A stretch of DNA of 64,000 nt from CBFHSF01 sp965661055. Its GTDB lineage: Bacteria > Bacteroidota > Bacteroidia > Flavobacteriales > Schleiferiaceae. The notes beneath the pieces were generated by a model. The model did not search any database. It was not told the DNA's origin and saw only the letters and a program-made list of their open reading frames with translations. Location of the stretch: positions 1 through 64,000 of the forward strand of contig CBFICS010000003.1 in the NCBI GenBank assembly GCA_965661055.1, given 5' to 3'. Both the position numbers and the translations under genes were made by a program. Below, piece after piece: positions 16,617 to 24,781 of the stretch (positions are counted from its first letter, which is position 1; the number at the start of each line of letters is the position of its first letter).

Positions 16617-17981
16617 TTATAGTAATTCGTTTGCCATATTGGCTAGCTCTGACCTCTCCCCTTTCTCAAGATTAACGTGGGCATAAAGTTTTTGCCCCTT
16701 TAGTTTATCTACCAAGTAAGAAAGTCCATTAGATTGCTCATCTAAATAAGGTGTGTCTATTTGATTTACATCACCGGTAAATATGAACTTTGAGTTTTCG
16801 CCAGCCCTAGTAATAATCGTTTTCACTTCATGAGGTGTTAAGTTTTGCGCCTCATCAACAATGAATACCACATTACTCAATGATCGACCTCTAATATAGG
16901 CTAAAGGAGTTACCAAAATTTTTTCTGTGTTGACCATTTCTACAATAGCCTTGTTCTGCTTATCGCTTTCAGGAAACTGATTCTTAATCAGTTTAAGGTT
17001 ATCCCAAAGGGGTTGCATATAAGGGTTAACTTTAGCTTTCTCGTCTCCCGGTAAAAATCCAATGTCTTTATTACTCAAGGGCACAATGGGCCTAGCTAGA
17101 TATATTTGCTTATAATTTCTTCGTTGCTCTAAGGCACCTGCTAATGCCAAAAGGGTTTTTCCGGTACCTGCAACGCCTGTAATGGTAACTAGTTTTACCT
17201 CCGGATTAAAAATAGCGTGCAAGGCAAAAGCCTGTTCTGCATTTTTGGGTTTAATTCCATAATAAGGCCTTTTTTCAACGTGTTCTAGGGTATCGTTAAA
17301 CGGATTTACATAGGCTAAGGCAGTCCCTTTAGAAGCTTTTAAGATATAATACCCATTTTCCTCAGGCTTAAACTTTTTGGTGTAGGTTTCTAATTTATCT
17401 AAGGGAATAAATGATTTCTCATACAACCGATCTAAAGCACGTTGTGAAAAACCATCTACGGTAGTATGGCCCCTATAAACAGATTCTACATTTTGAATTT
17501 TTCCGGTTTCATAATCTTCTGCATTGAGGTTTAAAGCCTTAGCCTTGAGCCTCAAGTTTATGTCTTTGGTCACCAATACCACCTTAGTTTGTGGAGCCTC
17601 CTCAGCCATGCTTAAAGCACAGTTTAGAATTTTGTGGTCCATCTTACTACCCGAATAAATCACCGTAGCATCAACGTCTTTTCGACGCGTTTCCATGATG
17701 ACTTTAAACTTTCCTCGGGTCGGACCGTTCAACGAAATCCACTCTGTGAGGGTCTTTTCTTTTGAAGCCTTTTTATCGAGAAAGCGGATAAACTCTCGAG
17801 CTTCATAATTTTTGGTGTCATTCCCTTTTTTAAAATCGTCTAACTCTTCTAATACCGGAATGGGAATAGCTACATCATTATCACCAAAATTCATTATTGA
17901 ATTGTGATCGAATAAAATAACCGAAGTATCTAGTACAAAGATTTTCTTATTGGAGGCGGATGAAGACTTTTTTAAAGGCAT
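16617..17981 (-). CDS. PhoH family protein with PIN domain
   Basis: The 454-residue protein joins an N-terminal PIN ribonuclease-like domain (residues 12-150; FVLDTSVILFDHNS with Asp18, and VTKDINLRLKAK) to a C-terminal PhoH ATPase domain (residues 240-450; Walker A GVAGTGKT at 269-276 and VFIVDEAQNLTPHEVKT as Walker B). Such PhoH2-type proteins are ATP-dependent RNA helicase/nucleases. The acidic PIN residues appear present, so nuclease activity is plausible. It is monocistronic and faces pckA across a shared terminator. Confidence 0.92.
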   Translation of the reverse strand: MPLKKSSSASNKKIFVLDTSVILFDHNSIMNFGDNDVAIPIPVLEELDDFKKGNDTKNYEAREFIRFLDKKASKEKTLTEWISLNGPTRGKFKVIMETRRKDVDATVIYSGSKMDHKILNCALSMAEEAPQTKVVLVTKDINLRLKAKALNLNAEDYETGKIQNVESVYRGHTTVDGFSQRALDRLYEKSFIPLDKLETYTKKFKPEENGYYILKASKGTALAYVNPFNDTLEHVEKRPYYGIKPKNAEQAFALHAIFNPEVKLVTITGVAGTGKTLLALAGALEQRRNYKQIYLARPIVPLSNKDIGFLPGDEKAKVNPYMQPLWDNLKLIKNQFPESDKQNKAIVEMVNTEKILVTPLAYIRGRSLSNVVFIVDEAQNLTPHEVKTIITRAGENSKFIFTGDVNQIDTPYLDEQSNGLSYLVDKLKGQKLYAHVNLEKGERSELANMANELL

Positions 17982-18156
17982 AATGTGAATAGATTATTTC
18001 AACTTCTTTAAAGTTAGAATTCCATATCCACCCATTGAGATTTTTATGGCAAAACCTATTAACAATTTTTTTTTTCTATTGTGAAAAAAATAAAATCAGG
18101 CGGATTTGATATTTTAGTACCTTCATCGTTTGTCAAAAACCACAATAAAGTAAATC

Positions 18157-18789
18157 ATGGTTCCAGAAGAGATCATAAAGCAAATCTCACCACAATTCAC
18201 TACCGAAAAGTTATTAAATGAAATTAGAGAATTCGGCAAAGTTTACGATTTTGAGGAAGGTGATATTATCATAGATAAGGGAGTTGAAATACCCTACATT
18301 CCTCTTATTTTAGAAGGAACTCTTAGAATTATTAGAAGAGATGAAGAAGATCATGAACTCTTGCTTTATTTTTTAGAGCCAGGTCAAACCTGCGCCACCA
18401 GCCTAACGTGTTGTATGGAAAAATCAAAATCTGAAGTGGAAGCCATTGCCGAAAATGAGGTGAAATTAATTGGACTACCAAGTAATAAAATTAGAGAATG
18501 GTTGTTTACCTATCCTGAATGGACCTCATTTTTGTTTAACACCTTTCAAATGAGATTTGACGAAATGCTAGACACCATTAACTCCATTGCCTTTACTCAA
18601 CTTGACCAAAGGCTTCTTAAATACCTTCACCAAAGAAGTGAAGTAAGAGGTAGTAAAAAAATAAAAACTTCACATCAAGAAATTGCCACAGACCTTAACT
18701 CTTCAAGAGAAGTGATTTCAAGGTTATTGAAGCAAATGGAGAAAAAAGGACTATTGACTATTTCAAGAAATACCATTGAGCTGATGTAA
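18157..18789 (+). CDS. Crp/Fnr family transcriptional regulator with three clustered cysteines
   Basis: The 210-residue protein has a cyclic-nucleotide-binding-type beta roll (residues 25-120), a dimer helix (122-145) and a C-terminal winged helix (150-210). The recognition helix SSREVISRLLKQME places Arg184, Glu185 and Arg189 with the spacing of Arg180, Glu181 and Arg185 of E. coli Crp, which read TGTGA. A perfect TTGTGA-N6-TCACAA site lies 3 bases after its stop, in front of the persulfide dioxygenase gene. Cys79, Cys85 and Cys86 lie in the sensor domain; they do not form an Fnr-type FeS motif. A role in sensing reactive sulfur is my inference from context. Confidence 0.9.
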   Translation: MVPEEIIKQISPQFTTEKLLNEIREFGKVYDFEEGDIIIDKGVEIPYIPLILEGTLRIIRRDEEDHELLLYFLEPGQTCATSLTCCMEKSKSEVEAIAENEVKLIGLPSNKIREWLFTYPEWTSFLFNTFQMRFDEMLDTINSIAFTQLDQRLLKYLHQRSEVRGSKKIKTSHQEIATDLNSSREVISRLLKQMEKKGLLTISRNTIELM

Positions 18790-18792
18790 GCA

Positions 18793-18810
18793 TTGTGACG
18801 ATAATCACAA
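18793..18810. promoter_or_regulatory. Crp-type operator TTGTGA-N6-TCACAA
   Basis: Two perfect 6-base inverted arms separated by CGATAA. The centre (about 18801.5) is about 40 bases upstream of the start expected from the TATTTTCG box at 18831-18838, the position used by class II Crp/Fnr activators. The adjacent Crp/Fnr gene is the obvious candidate to bind it. Confidence 0.75.
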
Positions 18811-18830
18811 ATCAAATCTATTAGACCTTA

Positions 18831-18838
18831 TATTTTCG
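18831..18838 (+). promoter_or_regulatory. -7-like box TATTTTCG of the persulfide dioxygenase gene
   Basis: One mismatch to TAnnTTTG, 22 bases before the ATG at 18861. The region where a -33 element should be is occupied by the Crp-type operator, which fits an activator-dependent promoter. Confidence 0.45.
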
Positions 18839-18860
18839 CACTGAATAAAAAAATTTAATC

Positions 18861-20252
18861 ATGCTAGTAGAACAATTATATACCAAATGTTTAGCAGAAG
18901 CTGCTTATTATATTGAGTCAAACGGTGAAGCTGCGATCATTGATCCGCTAAGAGAAACTGAGCCTTATTTAAATATGCTAAATAGCCGCGGAGCAAAACT
19001 CAAATACATATTTGAAACTCATTTTCATGCAGATTTTGTTTCAGGACATTTAGATCTAAGCAAGCAAACAGGAGCTCCTATAGTATATGGTCCTGAGGCT
19101 CAGCCTGAATTTGAAACTATTACAGCTGTAGACGGACAAGAGTTTAAATTGGGTGATATTACCATAAAAGTGTTACATACTCCTGGCCACACATTAGAAT
19201 CATCAACCTTTTTACTTTTAAACAAAGACGGAAAAGAAGAAGCTATTTTTACAGGAGATACTCTTTTCTTAGGAGATGTAGGTAGACCTGATTTAGCCAT
19301 AAAATCTGATTTAACAGAAAGAGACTTAGCAGGAATGCTTTACGATAGCTTGAGGAATAAAATCATGCCTCTTCCAGATAGTGTTGTAGTTTATCCTGCC
19401 CATGGCGCGGGTTCTAGTTGTGGAAAGAAATTATCTGATGACACTATGGATAATCTCGGAAATCAGAAAAAAACCAATTACGCACTTCGTGAAAATATGA
19501 CCAAGGAAGAGTTTATTGAAGAGGTTTTAGATGGAATTCTTCCTCCTCCGGCCTATTTCCCTTTAAATGCTATGCTCAACAAACAGGGGTATGCCAATAT
19601 TGACGAGGTTATTGAAAAAGGACAAACTGCATTATCTGTGTCTGAATTTGAAAGTCAAATAAATGATGATGTTTTGATTTTAGACACCCGAAGCCCTAAA
19701 GAATTTGCTGAAAGTCATATTCCTAATTCAATTTTCATTGGAATTGACGGTAGCTTTGCCATGTGGGTAGGCGCAGTGATTAAAAATGTGAATCAAAAGA
19801 TTTTGTTCATCGCAGATGAAGGACGTGAAAAAGAAGTGGTAACAAGACTTTCAAGAGTTGGTTTTGACCAATCTTTAGGATATTTAAAAGGTGGCCTAGA
19901 AGCTTGGAAAAAAGCTGGAAACCAAACTGATTCAATAGAGTCTATAGATCCAGAACTATTCACCAAAAACTATTCAGAAATTGCTCAAAGCGTTGTTGAT
20001 GTTAGAAAAAATTCTGAATACGCCTCTTCGCATTTAAAAGATGCTATTTTCTATCCACTTGATTACTTACAAGAGGATCTAAGTGTATTAAATAAGGATC
20101 AAAAATACTACGTTCATTGTGCGGGTGGTTACAGAAGTTTAATAGCAATTTCCATTTTAAAGAAAAACGGAATCATAAACTTAGTGAATATTAACAACGG
20201 ATTTAATGGCTTTGTAAGTAACGGATTACCTATGGAGTCAGGTTTGAATTAA
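18861..20252 (+). CDS. Persulfide dioxygenase-like MBL hydrolase fused to two rhodanese domains
   Basis: The 463-residue cytoplasmic protein has a metallo-beta-lactamase fold (residues 1-245; THFHADFVSGH with His54, His56 and Asp58, later HTPGHTLESS, FTGDTLFLGDVGRPDL and YPAHGAGSSCGKK) as in ETHE1/CstB-type persulfide dioxygenases, which oxidise glutathione persulfide to sulfite. Two rhodanese domains follow. The first (about 260-350) has no cysteine in its active loop (FIADEGREKE), so it is probably inactive. The second (about 365-460) has the loop HCAGGYRS with Cys420 and should carry sulfur. Upstream lie a Crp/Fnr gene and its putative operator. The family is sulfide/persulfide detoxification. 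Confidence 0.9.
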   Translation: MLVEQLYTKCLAEAAYYIESNGEAAIIDPLRETEPYLNMLNSRGAKLKYIFETHFHADFVSGHLDLSKQTGAPIVYGPEAQPEFETITAVDGQEFKLGDITIKVLHTPGHTLESSTFLLLNKDGKEEAIFTGDTLFLGDVGRPDLAIKSDLTERDLAGMLYDSLRNKIMPLPDSVVVYPAHGAGSSCGKKLSDDTMDNLGNQKKTNYALRENMTKEEFIEEVLDGILPPPAYFPLNAMLNKQGYANIDEVIEKGQTALSVSEFESQINDDVLILDTRSPKEFAESHIPNSIFIGIDGSFAMWVGAVIKNVNQKILFIADEGREKEVVTRLSRVGFDQSLGYLKGGLEAWKKAGNQTDSIESIDPELFTKNYSEIAQSVVDVRKNSEYASSHLKDAIFYPLDYLQEDLSVLNKDQKYYVHCAGGYRSLIAISILKKNGIINLVNINNGFNGFVSNGLPMESGLN

Positions 20253-20293
20253 TTAAAAAATATTTTTCAACTTTTTGAAAAATATTTTTTAAT
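20252..20293. terminator. Perfect 19-bp AT-rich inverted repeat after the persulfide dioxygenase gene
   Basis: The arms 20252-20270 and 20275-20293 are exact reverse complements with a 4-base loop (CTTT). The left arm begins on the last base of the stop codon. Only two G:C pairs occur, so it is an unusual terminator; the T-run is inside the right arm and is followed by AAAAAGA. It may act as a transcription stop, as an mRNA-end stabiliser, or as a cruciform-forming site. Confidence 0.5.
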
Positions 20294-20538
20294 AAAAAGA
20301 GCTGTATTGTCGGTTTAAAAGCTTCAAATCGGTATTTAGCTTAAACACTAGAGCCCAATCACTTAAGTTTTTTTAGCAGTATAATTTCAAGATTTATACA
20401 AAAAAGATCTTTGGTGGTTGGGTTTTTTTGATGAAAATCACTTTTTTTTCGATGAGTTTTCGGTAGTTATAGATAAAGTTATGATTAGTACCTATCATCA
20501 AAATTTATAATATTTGTTCTCCAAAAAATGGAAAACTT
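20294..20538. other. Intergenic region, no gene seen
   Basis: A weak imperfect inverted repeat (GTTTAAAAGCT at 20313-20323 against AGCTTAAAC at 20338-20346) is the only structure noticed. The region is AT-rich and contains no credible open frame. Confidence 0.5.
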
Positions 20539-20904
20539 ATGTTATTTGATACTCTACTCTCCCTAGCAAGTTACCTTTTTCCCGGTGTTTTTTTTATTTT
20601 CATTGGAGTAATTCACAAAATCAATGTTCCATCTTTTGAAAAAGGGTTTGGATATAAATCTCCTCAATCAATTCTATCAAAGAAAACTTGGTATTTGGCG
20701 CAAGCAAGCATTGCAAATTGGTCCTTGAGATTTGGAATTTTATCTTTAATCTTTTCAGGACTTTTATTTTTTGAATTAGATCTTACTTTGTTTGAAGAAA
20801 TCCTTTACAGTATCTTTTCAATAATAATGATTCCTTTACTAACAAAGTTTTTTACCGACAACATGCTTAAAGGATTGGTAGAAAGAGGTCAGATTCACGA
20901 CTGA
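20539..20904 (+). CDS. SdpI/YhfL-like small membrane protein
   Basis: The 121-residue protein has three hydrophobic segments (about residues 8-26, 63-80 and 85-103) and the loop GFGYKSPQSILSKKTWYLAQ, which fits the SdpI family signature GYRTxxSxxxxxxWxxAq. B. subtilis SdpI is an immunity protein and signal receptor; most other members have unknown roles. No toxin gene is near, so an immunity role is not supported here. Its 3' end overlaps the convergent nnr gene by 10 bases. Confidence 0.68.
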   Translation: MLFDTLLSLASYLFPGVFFIFIGVIHKINVPSFEKGFGYKSPQSILSKKTWYLAQASIANWSLRFGILSLIFSGLLFFELDLTLFEEILYSIFSIIMIPLLTKFFTDNMLKGLVERGQIHD

Positions 20905-22370
20905 TAAACAAGAGGAATAGCTTCAATAATATCTGAAGCCATAACACTTCTTGCCCCTAGAGAATCACTAGCCTTAAGTCCAGCCTTACCGTGAATCCAA
21001 ACCGCTAATATAGCAGCTTCTATGGGCGAATACCCTTGGGCTAAGCAACTAGTTATTATTCCTGTTAAAACATCGCCAGAGCCCGCTGTAGACAATGCAG
21101 GGGTACCTGAGCTATTGAATGACCATTGTCCGTCGGTAGAAAACACACAGGTGTAGGTAGATTTTAAAACAAGGATTAATTGGTTCTCAATACACCATTT
21201 AGAAATCTTTTTATAATCTTCTAGGCCTTCGTTCATTTCAATTCTCAAAAGTCGTTTTAGCTCACCTAAATGGGGAGTAAGAACACTTTGTTTAGGGATG
21301 TCCGATATGTATCGGGGTTCTTTTGCCAAAAGATTTAACCCATCTGCATCTATTACTAAAGGGTCGTTAGCTTCTTGGAGGAAACTGTAAAATTCTTTGG
21401 CGATATTGCCATCAAGTCCTAAGCCAGGACCAATACCATAAGTCTTACGAGAGTCATAACTAGGAAAAAGAATCTGCCCTGCTTCGGCAGAAGAAGGATA
21501 CATCACTTCAGGATAATGATCAACATGCCTAAAAAATTCAATGGGCAAGCTATGAACAGAAACTAAACCACAGCCCGATCTAAAGGCAGCCCTAGCGCTA
21601 AGGGTGGGTGCACCCAATGTATCTCTACTACCTCCTATTATGGCTACAAGACCCTTGGTCCCTTTATAACCGAAGTCGTCGATGGGTTTAATGATAGCCT
21701 TTGCATCAGCATCTGTGAAATATGAAAACGGGGTGGTTTGATGATTTTTAAACTCACTTGAAATTACAATGTCAAGGATGTGAAACGTCCCTACGCTACG
21801 GTCTGTTCCGTACAGCAAAAAAGACAATTTTGGCTGTTCAAAAACCAATGTATGGTTAGCCATTACGCTGTGACTTTCCAATTCACCGTCGCCGTCAAGT
21901 CCTGAAGGACAATCAATAGAAATCACTTTTGCTCCCGAAGACTTTATCCAATCAACACATTTCAAAAAATCCCCCGAAAGGGGCCTTGAAAGCCCTGAAC
22001 CAAATAGTGAATCTATTATAATTTGGTCATTAGAAAATCCTTCAATGGCTTGTAAACGATTATATTCTGGAGGGCCATACAAGGATATTGCACAGTTTAA
22101 ATCGGTAGATTTATTTGAATTTCCTGCGCAATCAACTACCCTAACTTTATATCCAGATTTACGTATAAAATAGGCTATACAATAGCCGTCTCCACCATTG
22201 TTTCCGGGACCACAAAAAACTAAAAACTGATTATCCTTTTCAAAAGAGGAAACAATCCAATCAGCACAAGCCTTAGAAGCCCTTTTCATTAAATCAAAAG
22301 AACTAATAGGCTCGTGTTTTATGGTGAAGAGATCACCGTTTCTTACCTGTTGATTGGATAATATTTTCAT
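20895..22370 (-). CDS. nnr: Bifunctional NAD(P)H-hydrate epimerase / ADP-dependent dehydratase
   Basis: The 491-residue enzyme repairs NAD(P)H damaged by hydration. The N-terminal epimerase domain (residues 1-215) shows VFCGPGNNGGDGYCIAYF and the SIDCPSGLDGDG motif; the C-terminal dehydratase domain (220-491) shows GSRDTLGAPTLSARAAFRSG, TPHLGELKRLL and the nucleotide-binding NSSGTPALSTAGSGDVLTG. Both domains look complete. The ATG at 22370 fits the family N-terminus (MKILSNQQVRNGD), which means the gene starts 38 bases inside the coaE reading frame, a long overlap for this pair. Confidence 0.94.
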   Translation of the reverse strand: MKILSNQQVRNGDLFTIKHEPISSFDLMKRASKACADWIVSSFEKDNQFLVFCGPGNNGGDGYCIAYFIRKSGYKVRVVDCAGNSNKSTDLNCAISLYGPPEYNRLQAIEGFSNDQIIIDSLFGSGLSRPLSGDFLKCVDWIKSSGAKVISIDCPSGLDGDGELESHSVMANHTLVFEQPKLSFLLYGTDRSVGTFHILDIVISSEFKNHQTTPFSYFTDADAKAIIKPIDDFGYKGTKGLVAIIGGSRDTLGAPTLSARAAFRSGCGLVSVHSLPIEFFRHVDHYPEVMYPSSAEAGQILFPSYDSRKTYGIGPGLGLDGNIAKEFYSFLQEANDPLVIDADGLNLLAKEPRYISDIPKQSVLTPHLGELKRLLRIEMNEGLEDYKKISKWCIENQLILVLKSTYTCVFSTDGQWSFNSSGTPALSTAGSGDVLTGIITSCLAQGYSPIEAAILAVWIHGKAGLKASDSLGARSVMASDIIEAIPLVYQS

Positions 22371-22929
22371 GAATCTCTAAAACTTGTTTTATCAATGATT
22401 TAGATCCGTCGTTAACAATTACAAAATCGGCTAACTTTTCTTTTTCTTCATCAGGCCATTGCCTATTCATACGACCTAAAATTTCCGCTTTTGACAATCC
22501 TGAACGCTTTTCAACTCTTTCTATGCGAATTGATTTTGGAGCCTTAACTAAGATAGTGAAATCGCAGTTTTTTTCACCACCTGTTTCAAACAGAATGGCG
22601 GCCTCTTTGATAGCATAGGGTGAGTTTTGGATTTTTACCCAAGATTCAAAATCACCTTTTACCATGGGATGAACCCTTTGATTAACAAGCGGCCATTTAT
22701 CAGGATTTTCTTTTAAATACTCACCGAGAACGGCCGGTTGAAAAACGTTGTTTTGGTAGGCCTTTTCACCTACAAGATCTATTATGAATTGCTTGAGATC
22801 AGCACTTTCTTCATAGAGGTTTTTGGCTCTTTGGTCGGCATAGTAAACAGGGATTTTTAAAAATTCAAAAATAGATGCCACTGTGGTTTTACCACTACCC
22901 ATACCTCCTGTTAATCCAATAATTTTCAT
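22333..22929 (-). CDS. coaE: Dephospho-CoA kinase
   Basis: The 198-residue cytoplasmic kinase catalyses the last step of coenzyme A synthesis, ATP-dependent phosphorylation of dephospho-CoA. It starts MKIIGLTGGMGSGKTTVASI with the P-loop GGMGSGKT and has the conserved PVYYADQRAKNLYE and ERVEKRSGLSKAEILGRMNRQ lid region. The start overlaps the ybbR-like stop by 4 bases, and the 3' end overlaps nnr by 38 bases, so the three are one transcription unit. Confidence 0.95.
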   Translation of the reverse strand: MKIIGLTGGMGSGKTTVASIFEFLKIPVYYADQRAKNLYEESADLKQFIIDLVGEKAYQNNVFQPAVLGEYLKENPDKWPLVNQRVHPMVKGDFESWVKIQNSPYAIKEAAILFETGGEKNCDFTILVKAPKSIRIERVEKRSGLSKAEILGRMNRQWPDEEKEKLADFVIVNDGSKSLIKQVLEIHENIIQSTGKKR

Positions 22930-23882
22930 CGTATTAAAATAACATCAACCGTTTGCGGATACCAATCGAGCAATTGTGCTTTCTCTTTTAAAACTTTAAT
23001 TTGAAGTGGGGCTCTTAGTGATTCTGAATTAATTGATTCATAGTCCATTTCTACCGTAAAGTCTTCTTTAGAAATTTCTGAGAAGTCTCTAAAAGCAGCG
23101 ATGTATTTTAACGTCACCTCATTAGGAAGAATGTGAATATCTACCTTTTCTACCGGCAAATTTATCAATTGTATTGGCAAGGTGATTTCACCTTCTGTAA
23201 ATTGATCAACGTCTTGGCTAACAGAAACTTCAGACAATGACAAATTTAATTGCTCAATATGGGGAACCATCAAATTTAAGGTTAATTCTTGAGCTTCAGA
23301 TACTTGATTTTCTGACCACACTTCTGTGGAGATATAATCAATCGTGTCAATCACAGATTGGGGTCCAAAAACCTCAACTTGAGCTGGAGAAATACTGGGA
23401 TTTCCGTAGGGACGAAATCCGTCTTTGTACTTAAAATCAATATTGGCTTTTACCGGAATAAATCGAGATCCTTTACTGGTAAAATTAAAATGCAGTTGAT
23501 TTGGTGAAATTTCTGCTATGTCAATTTTATCAGAGAAAAAGCTTGAGACCTTGGTTTTATTCTCTGAAAAGAGAAAGTTACCACTAGGAGATATCGCCGC
23601 AGTTGACATGTCTATTTCTATGGTTGGCGGCCCAAACAATGCATAATTAAGCAATGTGAATCCACTGCCTTGAGCGGTTACTTCTGCCGTTGACAATTGA
23701 TTCTCATTGACGAGAATCTTATCGTTAGGGAAGTGGCTATAAACAATATTTGAGGTAAATGTGGTGGTATGATCTTCTTTTGAAAGATGCATTAAAAACC
23801 ATAAGAAAATGGTACCGGCAACAATAATGACCTTTATTCTAAAGTCTGAATCTTTTTGAATTTTTTGAATAACTCTATTCAC
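22926..23882 (-). CDS. YbbR-like domain protein (CdaR-like)
   Basis: The 318-residue protein has one N-terminal membrane helix (about residues 17-33, VIIVAGTIFLWFLMHL) and an extracytoplasmic region of about three YbbR-like repeats (for example SPAQVEVFGPQSVIDTIDYI). In Firmicutes YbbR (CdaR) regulates the c-di-AMP cyclase CdaA; in Bacteroidota the gene keeps its place between yajC and coaE but no cdaA is adjacent here, so the regulatory link is only family knowledge. Translation overlaps coaE by 4 bases. Confidence 0.87.
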   Translation of the reverse strand: MNRVIQKIQKDSDFRIKVIIVAGTIFLWFLMHLSKEDHTTTFTSNIVYSHFPNDKILVNENQLSTAEVTAQGSGFTLLNYALFGPPTIEIDMSTAAISPSGNFLFSENKTKVSSFFSDKIDIAEISPNQLHFNFTSKGSRFIPVKANIDFKYKDGFRPYGNPSISPAQVEVFGPQSVIDTIDYISTEVWSENQVSEAQELTLNLMVPHIEQLNLSLSEVSVSQDVDQFTEGEITLPIQLINLPVEKVDIHILPNEVTLKYIAAFRDFSEISKEDFTVEMDYESINSESLRAPLQIKVLKEKAQLLDWYPQTVDVILIR

Positions 23883-23910
23883 TGGCTTGCGATTTATTCA
23901 AAGGTCGAAA

Positions 23911-23936
23911 AAAAAAGAGGCCGAAGCCTCTTTTTT
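23911..23936 (-). terminator. UUCG-loop terminator after yajC
   Basis: In the minus-strand RNA, GAGGC-UUCG-GCCUC forms a stem capped by the very stable C(UUCG)G tetraloop, with A-rich 5' flank and a long U run after it. It begins at the base next to the yajC stop codon. Confidence 0.85.
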
Positions 23937-24254
23937 CTATTTTGATTTCTTTTCCGCTTTCGGAAGGTACTGTGCTGATAGTTCTTTTGAAACCGCAGCT
24001 TTTTCAACCTTTAATCGAGAATTTTCTGATTCAATGATTAAGAAGTTATCTCCTACTTCTAAAATCTTACCATGAATTCCAGAGGTAGTTACCACTTTCA
24101 TTCCTTTGGCTACAGTTTCTCTATAAGCCTTTTCATCCTTTTGTTTCTTAGCCTGTGGGCGGAAGATAAATAAATACATTACTACCAAAATTAGTAGAAA
24201 AGGCATAAGGCCCATTAAAGAGCTTCCGTCGGCTTGTAAAAATAGATTTGTCAT
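23937..24254 (-). CDS. yajC: Preprotein translocase subunit YajC
   Basis: The 105-residue protein has a single membrane helix (about residues 15-32, LMPFLLILVVMYLFIFRPQ) followed by the family hallmark RPQAKKQKDEKAYRETVAKG and a small cytoplasmic domain with GMKVVTTSGIHGKI. YajC associates with SecDF and the Sec translocon in the inner membrane. It sits between the DUF1573 lipoprotein gene and ybbR, the usual order in Bacteroidota. A UUCG terminator follows directly, which separates it from the ybbR-coaE-nnr genes, so these may need their own promoter. Confidence 0.94.
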   Translation of the reverse strand: MTNLFLQADGSSLMGLMPFLLILVVMYLFIFRPQAKKQKDEKAYRETVAKGMKVVTTSGIHGKILEVGDNFLIIESENSRLKVEKAAVSKELSAQYLPKAEKKSK

Positions 24255-24262
24255 AAATTGTA

Positions 24263-24727
24263 TTATTCAGCAACAGGTGCTGTTTCACCTTTGATTACGT
24301 TTGAGGTAATCTTAAGTACTTTAGTATTAGGAACTGTGTTTGCTGTTAATGTAACCGTTTTGTCTTGACGACCCCCGCGGTTTTTTGAGTTAAAAGTAAC
24401 TTCAATTGTCCCTTTTTCTCCTGGAGCAATAGGTTCTCTTGGCCATACAGGAACTGTACATCCACATGATCCTTGAGCACTTGTGATTACAAGTGGAGCG
24501 TTTCCAGAGTTTTCAAATGAGAAAATGTGAGTTACCACTTCACCTTCTTGAATATCTCCAAAGTTGTGAAATACCTCTTCGAAAGAAAATTCAGGAGCGT
24601 CTTGGCTCTGAACCAAATCAGTACCTACAGATGAATTGTTTCCACTGTTGGGATTAATTTTGCTAGATGCATCATCACAAGATGCCAAAATAGCTAGTAG
24701 AGGAAGTGTTAAAAGTATCTTTTTCAT
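24263..24727 (-). CDS. DUF1573 domain lipoprotein
   Basis: The ATG at 24727 gives a 154-residue lipoprotein: MKKILLTLPLLAILASCDDAS contains the lipobox LASC. A longer frame reaches back to 24781, but it would cross the promoter box at 24750-24757 and lacks a signal peptide at its start. The body is a DUF1573 (ASPM/SPD2-type immunoglobulin) domain with FHNFGDIQEGEVVTHIF and SAQGSCGCTVPVWPREPI. The role is unknown; the SCGCT motif is conserved in the family. yajC starts 8 bases after its stop. Confidence 0.88.
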   Translation of the reverse strand: MKKILLTLPLLAILASCDDASSKINPNSGNNSSVGTDLVQSQDAPEFSFEEVFHNFGDIQEGEVVTHIFSFENSGNAPLVITSAQGSCGCTVPVWPREPIAPGEKGTIEVTFNSKNRGGRQDKTVTLTANTVPNTKVLKITSNVIKGETAPVAE

Positions 24728-24749
24728 AATTATTTGTTTTGTACTTGAG

Positions 24750-24781
24750 CAAAAATAGGAATTACAATAACCCTTTGCCAA
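24750..24781 (-). promoter_or_regulatory. Promoter for DUF1573-yajC inside the 3' end of nusB
   Basis: On the minus strand a TTG (24779-24781) is followed by 21 bases and then TATTTTTG (24750-24757), a full consensus -7 box. It gives the DUF1573-yajC pair its own start independent of nusB and fixes the start codon at 24727. Confidence 0.6.

Noticed and set aside
18079..18084. TTGTGA half-site upstream of the Crp/Fnr gene as an autoregulatory operator
   Set aside because: Only one arm matches; the opposite arm reads TAAAAT, so the site is not supported.
24728..24781. N-terminal extension of the DUF1573 protein
   Set aside because: The extension covers a consensus promoter, and the lipoprotein signal starts at the internal ATG at 24727.
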